From Chrysemys picta bellii (taxonomy: Eukaryota > Chordata > Testudines > Emydidae), in assembly GCF_011386835.1 (NCBI RefSeq), contig NC_088792.1, positions 216,848,394-216,912,393 of the forward strand: a DNA stretch of 64,000 nt. Direction: 5' to 3'. Shown piece by piece: positions 46,718 through 57,111 of the stretch. The notes beneath the pieces were generated by a model. The model was not told the DNA's origin. It searched no databases and saw nothing but the letters and a program-made list of their open reading frames with translations. Numbering within the stretch: position 1 is the first letter of the stretch; the number at the start of each line of letters is the position of its first letter. Both the position numbers and the translations under genes were made by a program.

Positions 46718-49700
46718 CAGGGCCGGTGCAACCACAAGGCGAACTAGGCAGTGGCCTAGAGCAGCAAGTGGCTGGGGGTGCCCCGAACCGTCCTCAGGCA
46801 TAGGCAGCTGGGTAGGGCACCTGAAAATTTGGGGCATCACTGGGTCTTAGTGTCCACCCTACTGGTTTTCCTATCCCTGTTCTGACCCTTCCTGCAGGCT
46901 CTGAGTCTTCCTGGGAAGGGGATCTAGTAGTTAAAAGAGAAACAGTCTCCAGCCTGCCAGACCTATTAGCACAACACTGAAACTGTTAAAGAGCCATTCA
47001 AGGGGTAATGAAGACATTTAACAGGCATTTGCCAACTCCCAGGTATCTACTGTCAGTTTCTGAATGTATGACAAAAACAGTTGTGCATCACTGTAATATT
47101 TACTCAGAACATGTCAGTCTACAGGACCTTAGTTTAAAATTTGCTTTAAAAATATTTCATTAGTGAGTTGGTGAAGATTATAAAATCACATCTCTAAAAA
47201 ATCCTTGCGTAGATTTTTAGATGCACAATCATCTTTAGTAGGGTTACCATATTTGAACTTTCAAAAAAGAGGACACACCACGGGGGAGGGGGAGGGAGGG
47301 GTAGCCCCGGCCCCTAGCCACTCCCTCCCACTTCCCGCCCCCTACAGAACCCCCAACCCATCCAACCCCCCCCCCGCTCCTTGTCCCCGGATCACCCCCT
47401 CCCGGACCCCTGCCCCTAACCGCCCCCAGGAACCCCATCCCCTATCTAAGCCTCCCTTCTCCTTGTCCCCGACTCCCCCCTCTTGAGACCCCCCCCACCC
47501 TAATTGCCCCCCTAGGATCCCACTCCCTACCTGTCCCCTGACTGTTCTGACTCCTATCCACAACCCTGCCAGATCCCCAGGACTCCCACACCTATCCAAC
47601 TGCTCCCTGTTCCTGAATGCCCCCCCCAACCCCAAACCCATCTAACCCCCCCCCCCGCTCCCTGTCCCTTGACTGCCCCAACCCCTCTCCACACCCCTGC
47701 CCCCTGACAGCCCCCCCCCCCAGAACCTCCAACCCATCTAACCCCCCCCCGCTCCTTGTCCCCGGACTGCCCCCCAGGATCCCATGCCCCTTCTCCAACT
47801 CCCCAGCCCCCACAACTATGAACGCTAAAAACTTGCCTTTAAAAAAAAAAAAGCTGAGATTGTCACATAATCCCATAACTTCAGAAGCTGGGACTTTGAG
47901 AAAAACACCAAACATAGCAAGACTGGCAATAAAATTGTGATTAGTGGCAAAACTGCATTATCTGTGCTCTTATATGCTACCAATCACAGTGCTCCTTCAG
48001 CTCCTTTATACTAGAATTCCTTCATTTGTAAAGCAAAGTTTAGGTTGGTGTTTTGCATTTATCACAGCACTTGTTCATTAGAGATAGATTGTGCCCTTAG
48101 GCATAGCTGTGAATAAGGGTCTTTGCATTAAAAAGCAGCACCATCCCAGGAACATCCCAAGGAGGAAGTGTGATTCAGAGAATCACAATTCCCCCACATG
48201 CATGCACTCCCCTCTTGCTCCAAGGGGAGGGGGAAAGGGAGTGATTTATTTCACCTTTGCAAGGTTGCAGTTGACTGCCCCATGTACGTTCAGTTTAGAG
48301 CAGCGCGTCTGGCTGAGCGCCTAGCCCCGCCCGGCACTGCCAGCAAGGCAATCTGAAGCTACAGGGGAGGGGGAGAAGCGGGGGAGGGGCTTTGGCTGCC
48401 GCTGCCAGCCCCACCCCCTCACGGAGTGCGCAGCCCCCAGCGCTGCCGGCGCGGCGATCTGAGGCTGGGGGGGGAGCCAGGGAGGGGCTTTGGCTGCCGG
48501 AGAGGCCCCAATCCGAGAGGCTCAGTTGGGCCCGGCCCCGCTGTCAGCCGCTTTTCGGTCTTTAAATAGCCGTCCGGGGGGAAATCCCAGACATTTTTAG
48601 ATGTTTACAAATTCCCCCCGGATGGCTATTTAAAGACCGAAAAGCCGGACGTTTCCGGGGAAATCCGGACATACGGTAACCCTAATCTTTAGCCTTAAAT
48701 GCTTGGATCTTCAGACATACTTTTTTTTAAATAAATTCTTCAAAAGACCACCCTTATCTAAAATACACATTTTAATTACTGTAGTAAAAAAAAAAACTTG
48801 CTTCCAAAGTCTTCCTGTCCTTTCTATCCATCCATTTCTCCCTTCACCACCCCACCACCCCCATTGAAGGAAGTAACAGCCCTTTGCTTCCAGATAGCTG
48901 AACAGAGTTTCCTTTTCTTTACTTCTGACTATCTGATGAACTAGTTTTAAGCAAAATCTGTACTTTAGTAAGATCTAAAATCTTTGGAAACATATTTTTT
49001 AAAGTTGGTGAAATTTCATAAACATGTGTATTGTTATGGAGATCTCACACAGTAAATTAGTGTTCCCTTTTTCTAAAAGCAATGAACATTATTATGAACA
49101 CACTAAACCTCTGTGACTGATTAATTTAAAATAATGTCTGTTTCAATGAGTTAAATATTTAGTAATCTGGAATGATTCCTTTATGAAGGTTTAAGAGTAC
49201 ATTTAAAATATAAAATCAGCTTAGAAATACTGATTAAGAAAATGTAAAACAGAGAAGAGCTGCATCATGTATTCCATAATATTTAAAGTTGTATTCAGCA
49301 AGACAGCTGACTCACCCTTACTACAAAGTTTTTGCAAATAAACGTCTGACAAACTGTGACTCTCCGCCACCATGAGGTGGGCCGGGCGTCTTGTTGTTCT
49401 TTCTGCCTTGTCCCTCCGCCCCTACCCTCACCCCCACCGGACTGCAAGTTCAGGCTGCTGTCAGGCATAGGGGCACCAGTTTAATAATACTGCATAGGGC
49501 TTGCGGGGGCAGTGAGACCCAGCCATGGAGGAGCTGGCACGGCGCAGTGGGGCAGGAGCCCTGCAAAGGCGGCAGCGCCGCTAGCGGAGAGCAGCTGCAC
49601 CTCCCGCCCCTCCTGCCCAGGTTGCGGCATGGCACCCCCCCCCCGGGGGGGCCCTGCAAACTGCAGCAGATGCATGCGGGCAGAGGCCCCCGTGTGTCTC

Positions 49701-50228
49701 CCAGCTTCCCCCCTCACCACGCTCGGGCTCTGCGGCTCCCGGGCATGTGAGCCGCTGCCAGGGCACGGGGCCCTGAGATTGCTCCAGAAAGGGGAGGGGC
49801 AGCGGCAGCTCACACTCCCAGGAGCCGCAGATCCTGAGCGCGGCGAGGGGAGAGCCGGGGGGGGTGCACGGGGGCCTCTGCCCATATGCATCTGCTGCAA
49901 GAGCCCCCAGAAGGCAGCTCCTCCCTGTGGAGCTGCTGCAGCGGCCCAAGCCCGGCAAAGCCAGTGAGTGGACTTGGGGCAGGGGCCGCGGGGATGGGGT
50001 GGGGAGGGCTCGCGGGGGGGGCTGTGCACCCTCCAGGGAAGTTCAGGGGGCAGGGAGGGGGGAACCTGGTCCGGGGAGCAGACCCTGGGCACGGCTGGCC
50101 ACTGGGGTCTATAAAGGCTCATTGGGATTTGTCCCTCAATGAACCACTGTTACGGGGGGTGGGGGGGTGGGAGGGGGCACAAGGTGGAAGTTTCGCCTAG
50201 AGTGCAAAATATCCTTGCACCGGCCCTG
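46718..50228. mobile_element. hAT-type element interrupted by a second element
   Basis: The left end CAGGGCCGGTGCAACCACAA and the right end TGCACCGGCCCTG are inverted repeats, and the exact 8-bp duplication CCTACCCA flanks the whole 3511 bp (46710-46717, 50229-50236). Removing the nested insertion at 47239-48684 and one copy of its duplication leaves about 2.06 kb. Inside, 49.37-50.1 kb is GC-rich with overlapping open frames on both strands and no DDE or BED motif I can see, so it is probably non-autonomous. Confidence 0.85.
47239..48684. mobile_element. GC-rich element with TAGGGTTACC termini, copy 3 (nested)
   Basis: Ends TAGGGTTACCATATTTGAAC and, inverted, TAGGGTTACCGTATGTCCGG. The exact 8-bp duplication ATCTTTAG (47231-47238, 48685-48692) proves insertion. 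The interior has C-rich CCCCTGACTGCCCCC-type units, then a right arm with a long internal fold-back (CTTTAAATAGCCGTCC against GGATGGCTATTTAAAG). Same family as 10282-11499 and 15459-16960. It lies inside the hAT element 46718-50228, so it is the younger of the two. Confidence 0.88.
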
Positions 50229-50430
50229 CCTACCCAGGTCTGTGATGAGAGATTGAGATCAAAGTCCATCCCCAAACAGTGCTCTGCCACTGCTACCAGT
50301 CATGCCCTGTTCCTCCTCTCCCATTTAACTCCACTTTGAAAGCCCCCTCTGTGCACATGGTGGGAGAGACACTTTACTTCAAACCTATAGTCTCTATATG
50401 CACTTTTTCTGATCAGAAATGGGGATCGTA
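50229..50430. other. Short non-coding stretch
   Basis: Begins with the hAT target duplication. At 50420-50450, GATCGTAGGACTGGAAGGGAC resembles an inverted CR1 tail. No gene seen. Confidence 0.35.
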
Positions 50431-50454
50431 GGACTGGAAGGGACTTCCAGCCAA

Positions 50455-50760
50455 GGGGAAGGAAGGGATGCAGAGCTGGGACAGAGTAGTGGGGTGGGTG
50501 CAGAGCCTGATCCAAACAAGGGGTGCAGGTGTGGCAAAGTCGGGTAGAAGCAGTGGGACAGGTGCAGTGCTGGGGGATGGGGGCAGGTGCAGTGCTGGGG
50601 GATGGGGGCAGGTGCAGTGCTGGGGATGGGGGCAGAAGGGAAGGGGGGTTGCATGCAGAGCTAGGGGTAGGAGCAATAGGGCAGGTACAGCGCTGAGCGG
50701 TAGGAGGGAGGCGGTGCAAAGCCGGGACACAGCAATGGACGGGGGTGCAAGGCGGAGGCA
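50455..50760 (+). repeat. G-rich minisatellite-like tract
   Basis: Units such as GGGGGATGGGGGCAGGTGCAGTGCT (about 25 bp) are repeated in tandem at 50570-50635 and in looser form across the tract. They generate proline/alanine-rich shadow frames on the minus strand. Confidence 0.7.
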
Positions 50761-51460
50761 GTGCTGGCGGGGAAGGAGAGGAGCCTGCCTGGGCGAGAGG
50801 GGCGCGGCGCGAGAGGCCGGGAAGTCACCTCCCGGGCCAGCTAAGTCCTCCACGCGGAGGCCAGAGGGCTGGTCACAGGGTGCTGCCCCGACCCGCTTGA
50901 GGCCCGCGGCCGCCAGTCACCCGCGCCCGAGGCCCCAGACTCTGCTCAGGGATCCGCGCGGCCCCGCCCAGTCCCCGCTACTCACGTGCTGAGTCCCCCA
51001 GCGGCAGGGCAGGGCAGGGCAGAGCCCAGCCCGCTCCCGGGCCGCGGACGAGTCCTGCCCCCGCCCCTCCCCGTGGCGGTTGCGGGCGTTGTATTCTCCT
51101 CTCGAAGTTCGTTAGTGCCGTCTCCAGGCAACGGCAGCCCCCTTCTCCCCCCCCCCCCCCCGACCGCGCGAGCGCGGGCAGCCAGGGAGCGTCTGCAAAT
51201 CCCCCGTCCCTGCCAGGAGGTGACTCCTCCGCGCCGGGGGCGGCCCAGTCCCATGTCCCTGAGCGCTGACCCGCGGGGAGCGGGGTCATTGGCTGCACAG
51301 CGCCGAGACGCCCTTCCTCCGCGGAGCCGGACAGTTGTTGTCGTCCCAGTCCTACCGGCACTGTCCCCATGCGGGCTCCCATCACTGCCTGTCCAGCTTG
51401 CTGGGCTGGAGTGGGGGGGTGGCTGCATGATGTTGCCGGCCAAGGCAGAAGGGCCAATAT
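50700..51460. promoter_or_regulatory. CpG-island-like region, probable host promoter
   Basis: CpG density rises sharply (GCGGCGCGAGAGGCC, GCCCGCGGCCGCCAG, GATCCGCGCGGCCCC, CGACCGCGCGAGCGCG), and the sequence has no terminal inverted repeats or target duplication, unlike the GC-rich mobile elements nearby. GGGCGGGG-type Sp1 sites and a GTTGCCTGGAGACG stretch (about 51117-51130 on minus), resembling an X-box for RFX factors, are present. A minus-strand splice donor sits at 50985. It could also promote a divergent plus-strand transcript. Confidence 0.6.
50986..51110 (-). other. Putative non-coding first exon of the minus-strand host gene
   Basis: On the minus strand, GGGGGACTCAGCAC is followed by the donor GTGAGTAGCGGGG, a near-consensus splice site at the downstream edge of the CpG island. 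Its pairing with the start-codon exon at 17173-17253 is inference from strand and order only. The transcription start is unknown, so the right boundary is nominal. Confidence 0.45.
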
Positions 51461-51504
51461 GAGGAACTAGGGCCCCAAATTCCTCTCCACCAACCTGCAC
51501 CAGC

Positions 51505-52110
51505 TAGGGTTGCCAACTTTCTAATCACACAAAACCAAACACTCCTGTCTCGCCCCTTCGCCGAGGCCCTAGGGTGCAGGAGGGGGCTCCGAGTAGGAGG
51601 TTGGGGTGAGGGCTCAGGGTAGGGGTGCAGGCTCTGGGATGGGGATGGGGATGAGGTGTTTGGGATGCAGGAGGGGGCAGGGGATTGGGGTGGGGGGGGA
51701 TGCGGGCTCCAGGACAGAGTTTAGGTGCAGGAGGGGACTCTGGGCTGGGGCAGGAGGTTGGGATGCAGGATCCCACTGGCGCTTACTGTGGCTTATAGGA
51801 AGCGGCCACCAGCCACCACCCCTGCAGCTCCCATTGGTTGCGATTCCCAGCCAATGGGAGCTGCGGAGCCGGCGCTGGGGGCAGCGCACGGAGCTTCCCT
51901 GGCCGCCCATGCCCCTAGGGACCGCAGGGACCTGGCAGCCGTTCCGGGACTCATGCGGGGCCAGGGCAGGCAGGGAGCCTGCCTTAGCCCTGGGCCCCTG
52001 CTGCGCCGCCAACCGGACTTTTAAGGACCGGTTGGCAGTGCCAACTGGAGCCGCCAGGGGCCCTTTTCAACCGGGCATTCCGGTCGAAAACCGGACGCCT
52101 GACAACCCTA
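51505..52110. mobile_element. Non-autonomous hAT-like element, TAGGGTTGCC termini
   Basis: Starts TAGGGTTGCCAACTTTC and ends, inverted, TAGGGTTGTCAGGCGTCC. Flanking 8-mers GCACCAGC (51497-51504) and GCGCCAGC (52111-52118) differ at one base. The interior is G-rich. It is distantly related to the TAGGGTTACC family by its ends. It lies just outside the CpG island. Confidence 0.75.
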
Positions 52111-52118
52111 GCGCCAGC

Positions 52119-53037
52119 CTAAGCATCAGGATTCTCTTCCTAGCTCTGCCACTGATCTCTGGGGCTCTCGGGTTTTTCAACTGGGGATAATGATACTGAC
52201 CCATGTTTGTAAGGCACTTAGAATTCCAGAGCTGTAAAGCACTATACTGTGCAAGTACTAAATACTGTTATTTTACATCTCTCTGTCCAGCATTCGGCGC
52301 ACACGCTTTGAATCACCCGCTTGTCATTCTGCATGTTTGTTTCCCTCCCTTGCCTGCTGTGCTGCCAATGCACAGCCTTTCCAAATAGTAGAGTGTGTCT
52401 AAAACTTGGTGCTCCAGGAAAAGAAAGAGATTAATATTATCTTTACCATATTGAAACAGAATTGATTTTAAACAGGCACAGTAATACTGCCACCACAAGT
52501 GATCAAAAGATCATGAGCCTCCCCTCCCACCCTGCAATTCAACAGATTGATTTAAAAATCATGAGGTTTAAAAAATAATATATTTTGAGTCCTTTTTATT
52601 TGCCCTCTGGTTCTTCAGCCTTTAGGGTTTGTGGTTCCAAGCTTTTTTGCCACAACTATGAGCCTAGAAATCTGCTTTAAAAAAAAACAAAAAACAAACA
52701 AACAAAAAAAAGCTGCATGTCTTGTGTACTCACATGACTCCTGAAGCTGCAACTTTTAAGAAAATGTGAAATATTCTGAGACTTAGAATAAAATTGTGAG
52801 AGTTGGTAACACTGGCAAATCAACTTACAAATAATTTAGGCAACTTCGTTTCCTTGCCTATATTGTTTATAACACTTTACATTGTTAAACATGATCTATT
52901 CTGGTTTTTAGAGGTAGTGAAGGGGATTTCTAAAAGTGCTAAATACTGCTTTAACTCTGCTCCCACTAAAGTCTTTTTTTGATTAACTTAAAAGTTTGGT
53001 TGATAAAGATGGATGTAATATCTTCAACCTTCTAGCG
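52119..53037. other. Non-coding stretch
   Basis: A/T-rich, with a poly(A)-like run at 52678-52710. No exon or bounded element seen. Confidence 0.4.
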
Positions 53038-53039
53038 CA

Positions 53040-53240
53040 TTGGGCAGGTGGGCGTAATGTGCTCCCCAGCCCTGGAGCACCTGGCGGGCGGCACACGCTC
53101 CCCAGCCCTGGAGCACGAGGTAAGCAGTGGGCCCTCCCGCCCCAGAGCACCAGGTGGTGCGGCACCAGCATCCCCAGCCCTGGAGCGCTGGGCGGCACAG
53201 CCCCAGCCACCCCAAGTCCCAGCCGCCCTAGCAGGTTTCC
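53040..53240 (+). repeat. GC-rich imperfect tandem repeats
   Basis: Units of about 40-50 bp built on CCCCAGCCCTGGAGCRC recur four times (53061, 53101, 53140 and 53172 regions). They lie directly before the recognisable CR1 sequence and might be unrelated simple repeats or CR1 5' sequence. Confidence 0.6.
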
Positions 53241-53321
53241 CAGAACTTAGAGCAGCTTGCCTGGGCTGGGGGTCAACTAGCAGCAAGCAGGAGGGGGTCT
53301 CGGGGGCAGGGCCACACATTG

Positions 53322-53699
53322 TCGAGGATTATCCAGCCCTCTGACTACTACCCCATGCTACTCATCCATGTAGGCACAAATGATACTGCGCGGTGTGACA
53401 CTGAGCGGATCAAGAGTGACTACAGGGCTCTGGGAGTACAGGTGAAGGAGTTTGGAGCGCAGGTGGTATTCTCTTCGATTCTTCCTGTCAAAGGTAGGGG
53501 CCCGGGCAGAGACAGATGCATCATGGAGGTGAATGCCTGGCTGCGAAGATGGTGTCGCCAGGAGGGCTTTGGCTTCCTAGACCACAGGATGCTATTCGAG
53601 GAAGGACTGCTAGGCAGAGATGGCGTTCACCTTTCGAGGAGAGGAAAGACCCTATTTGGACACAGACTGGCTAACCTAGTGAGGAGGGCTTTAAACTAG
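53322..53699 (+). pseudogene. CR1 ORF1 C-terminal fragment (esterase-like)
   Basis: The frame reads SDYYPMLLIHVGTNDTARCD and ends ARDGVHLS-type text as [20 protein letters not shown] before a stop at 53697-53699. GTND and the DGVHLS block are conserved SGNH/GDSL-like esterase motifs of CR1 ORF1. The N-terminal part, with the first catalytic serine block, is missing, so the element is 5'-truncated. The 84 bp before the ORF2 frame fit normal ORF1-ORF2 spacing. Confidence 0.85.
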
Positions 53700-53782
53700 G
53701 TTCGACGGGGACAGGTGAGCAAAGCCCACAGGTAAGTGGGAAACATGGAGACCGGGGAGATGGGTCGGAAACGAGAGGGAGT

Positions 53783-54886
53783 GTGGGCTATATTGTCAGA
53801 GAGAAAGGAGGGTCAGGACAAAACTGGGAGGAAAGATCAAACCAGTATCTTAGATGCCTATATACAAATGCGAGAAGTATGGGGAATAAGCAGGAAGAAC
53901 TGGAAGTGCTAATAAATAAATACAACTATGACATTGTTGGCATCACTGAAACTTGGTGGGATAATACACATGATTGGAATGTTGGTGTGGATGGGTACAG
54001 CTTGCTCAGGAAGGATAGACAGGGGGAAAAGGGAGGAGGTATTGCCTTATATATTAAAAATGTACACACTTGGACTGAGGTGGAGATGGACATAGGAGAC
54101 GGAAGTGTTGAGAGTCTCTGGGTTAGGCTAAAAGGGGTAAAAAACAAGGGAGATGTCATACTAGGAGTCTACTACAGGCCACCTAACCAGGTGGAAGAGG
54201 TGGATGAGGCTTTTTTTAAGCAACTAACAAAATCATCCAAAGCCCAAGATTTGGTGGTGATGGGGGACTTCAACTATCCAGATATATGTTGGGAAAATAA
54301 CACAGCGGGGCACAGACTATCCAGCAAATTCTTGGACTGCATTGGAGACAACTTTTTATTTCAGAAGGTTGAAAAACCTACTAGGGGGGAAGCTGTTCTA
54401 GACTTGATTTTAACAAATAGGGAGGAACTCGTTGAGAATTTGAAAGTAGAAGGCAGCCTGGGTGAAAGTGATCATGAAATCATAGAGTTTGCAATTCTAA
54501 GGAAGGGTAGAAGGGAGAACAGCAAAATAGAGACAATGGATTTCAGGAAGGCAGATTTTGGTAAGCTCAGAGAGCTGATAGGTAAGGTCCCATGGGAATC
54601 AAGACTGAGGGGAAAAACAACTGAGGAGAGTTGGCAGTTTTTCAAAGGGACACTATTAAGGGCCCAAAAGCAAGCTATTCCGCTGGTTAGGAAAGATAGA
54701 AAATGTGGCAAAAGACCACCTTGGCTTAACCACGAGATCTTGCATGATCTAAAAAATAAAAAGGAGTCATATAAAAAATGGAAACTAGGACAGATTACAA
54801 AGGATGAATATAGGCAAACAACACAGGAATGCAGGGGCAAGATTAGAAAGGCAAAGGCACAAAATGAGCTCAAACTAGCTACGTGA
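53783..54886 (+). pseudogene. CR1 ORF2, apurinic-type endonuclease part
   Basis: About 368 codons. Motifs in order: [20 protein letters not shown] (N-terminal strand and Asn), IVGITETWW (metal-binding Glu), [17 protein letters not shown] (catalytic Asp/Asn) and [10 protein letters not shown] (catalytic Asp-His). All endonuclease catalytic blocks are present. The frame ends at a TGA at 54884-54886. The reverse transcriptase frame continues directly afterwards in the same frame, so this is one inactivating in-frame stop in ORF2, not a natural end. The enzyme would nick the target DNA for priming. The first ATG of ORF2 is not certain. Confidence 0.9.
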
Positions 54887-56107
54887 ATAAAGGGAAACAA
54901 GAAGACTTTTTATCAATACATTAGAAGCAAGAGGAAGACCAAAGACAGGGTAGGCCCACTGCTTAGTGAAGAAGGAGAAACAGTAACAGGAAACTTGGAA
55001 ATGGCAGAGATGCTAAATGACTTCTTTGTTTCGGTCTTAACCGAGAAGTCTGAAGGAATGCCTAACATAGTGAATGCTAATGGGAAGGGGGTAGGTTTAG
55101 CAGATAAAATAAAAAAAGAACAAGTTAAAAATCACTTAGAAAAGTTAGATGCCTGCAAGTCACCAGGGCCTGATGAAATGCATCCTAGAATACTCAAGGA
55201 GCTAATAGAGGAGGTATCTGAGCCTCTAGCTATTATCTTTGGAAAATCATGGGAGACGGGAGAGATTCCAGAAGACTGGAAAAGGGCAAATATAGTGCCC
55301 ATCTATAAAAAGGGAAATAAAAACAACCCAGGAAACTACAGACCACTTAGTTTAACTTCTGTGCCAGGGAAGATAATGGAGCAAGTAATTAAGGAAATCA
55401 TCTGCAAACACTTGGAAGGTGGTAAGGTGATAGGGAACAGCCAGCATAGATTTGTGAAGAACAAATCATGTCAAACCAATCTGATAGCTTTCTTTGATAG
55501 GATAACGAGCCTTGTGGATAAGGGTGAAGCTGTGGATGTGCTATACCTAGACTTTAGTAAGGCATTTGATACAGTCTCGCATGATATTCTTATCGATAAA
55601 CTAGGCAAATACAATTTAGATGGGGCTACTATAAGGTGGGTGCATAATTGGCTGGATAACTGTACTCAGAGGGTTGTTATTAATGGTTCCCAATCCTGCT
55701 GGAAAGGCATAACGAGTGGGGTACCACAGGGGTCTGTTTTGGGACCGGTGCTGTTCAATATCTTCATCAACAACTTAGATATTGGCATAGAAAGTACGCT
55801 TATTAAGTTTGCGGATGATACCAAACTGGGAGGGATTGCAACTGCTTTGGAGGACAGGGTCACAATTCAAAATGATCTGGACAAATTGGAGAAATGGGCT
55901 GAGGTAAACAGGATGAAGTTTAACAAAGACAAATGCAAAGTGCTCCACCAAGGAAGGAAAAATCAGTTTCACACATACAGAATGGGAAGAGACTGTCTAG
56001 GAAGGAGTACGGCAGAAAGGGATCTAGGGGTTATAGTGGACCACAAGCTAAATATGAGTCAACAGTGTGATGCTGTTGCAAAAAAAGCAAACATGATTCT
56101 GGGATGT
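54887..56107 (+). pseudogene. CR1 ORF2, reverse transcriptase part, cut by the LTR element
   Basis: Counting from Met 54995, motifs are [16 protein letters not shown] (55-70), YRPLSLTS (115-122), [15 protein letters not shown] (183-197, first catalytic Asp at 186), [14 protein letters not shown] (241-254) and [10 protein letters not shown] (271-280, the catalytic FADD box). The sequence then enters the thumb and stops being CR1 at 56107, within ANMILG. The open frame runs on into LTR sequence as far as 56260, which is artefactual. The core polymerase motifs are intact, but the protein is disrupted upstream by a TGA and downstream by the insertion. Confidence 0.92.
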
Positions 56108-56922
56108 TGTGGTGGGGCGATTACCCCACACCCAGAGAGACTGGGCTGCGGCAGGCCTAGGCGCCTGCGTAGACGCGCGGCCAATCAGGAGAGGGCTTAC
56201 CGGGAGCCAATAAGAAGGCAGATTGGAGCCAGCCAATCAGGGCCCGGCTTAGCCATATAAAAGGCTGCCCAGAGCAGGAGCAGTCAGTCTGTTCCAGGCC
56301 TTCAGAGGGGAAGGTCTGTCTCCAGAGCTGGGAGGCCAGCACCACGGACAGCGCAGTGCAGGCCAGCCTGAGAGAGTGGGAGAAGGCCCCACTCCATAGC
56401 CTGCTAGGTGGCAGGCCTGGGAGGAGGAGGCCTAGCGTAGTGAAGGGCTGTTGGGGAAGCGGTCCAGAGGGATAGTCAGAGGAGGAAAGAGAAGGAAGAC
56501 AGGGAGACTGTCACCCGAGGGCCTCTGGACCGGGACTCAGAGTAGTGGGCGGGCCTGAGTCCCCCCCCCTCCTTTCCCCCCCTTTGTTTGCTGTGCTACC
56601 CCACGCACAGCCACGGGCCGCAGGGAGCGGCCGGTCAGAACCACACCAGGTCCTGGACAGTGAGGATCGGACTCGAAGGTGTGGGGCTGTTGTTTACACA
56701 CACCCCCCCCCGGAAGGGGGTGTGAAGAGGCAAAAGGGACACTGTCGGAGGACAGTGCTCCAGAAGAGGACTCCGTACATTGAGGGTGACGCAAGTCCGC
56801 GCACCCAACGCAGGTGGAACGACAGGCGGGACGCCACCCGAAGAGGCGCCCTACTGGTTCGAGCCAATTCCCCAAGACGACCAGGAGGAGGCGCCACAGC
56901 GGTGAGCTACTACCCTGTCACA
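56108..56922 (+). repeat. 5' LTR
   Basis: 815 bp, starting TGTGGTGGGGCGATTACC and ending CTACTACCCTGTCACA. CpG- and GC-rich. It has a compact promoter (see 56181-56262). I saw no canonical AATAAA. By-eye differences from the 3' LTR are about eight point changes plus length changes in the C-runs near 56560-56580 and 56695-56712. Confidence 0.95.
56181..56262 (+). promoter_or_regulatory. LTR promoter: three CCAAT boxes and a TATA box
   Basis: CCAAT occurs at 56181-56185, 56207-56211 and 56233-56237, evenly spaced at 26 bp, and TATAAAA follows at 56256-56262 within CCATATAAAAGGC. The same array is in the 3' LTR (about 62085-62167). Transcription would begin about 30 bp downstream. Confidence 0.8.
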
Positions 56923-57111
56923 CGTGGTGGAGAATGCGGGCATAGCGGTCCGCCCCTGCTACGAGGGGCCAGCGCCAAGACTGCGGACTATTGCCCAGAG
57001 CAGTGCCATGCGCTGACAGACGGTCGACCCGGATTGTGGGTGCAGACCAGGACCCACCAAAGGGGTCCAGAGTGTGGGGGTTGAATCGAGAGTAACCCGC
57101 TGAACCCCAAC
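56923..57111 (+). other. Leader with candidate primer-binding site
   Basis: Two bases after the LTR comes TGGTGGAGAATGCGGGCA (56925-56942), placed where a tRNA 3' end should pair. I could not assign a tRNA from memory. The rest of the 189-bp leader is GC-rich and has no upstream gene. Confidence 0.6.

Noticed and set aside
49391..50122. Possible gene with GCCACCATG at 49368-49376 and long frames nearby
   Set aside because: The ATG frame is short, and the region is the interior of a hAT element with frames open on both strands; no protein motif seen.
53040..53240. Coding sequence in the CCCCAGCCCTGGAGC repeats
   Set aside because: Open frames exist on both strands over simple tandem units; no protein homology recognised.
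56108..56260. C-terminal 50 residues of the CR1 RT frame ([20 protein letters not shown] region)
   Set aside because: This part is LTR sequence read by chance; the same frame occurs at the 3' LTR.
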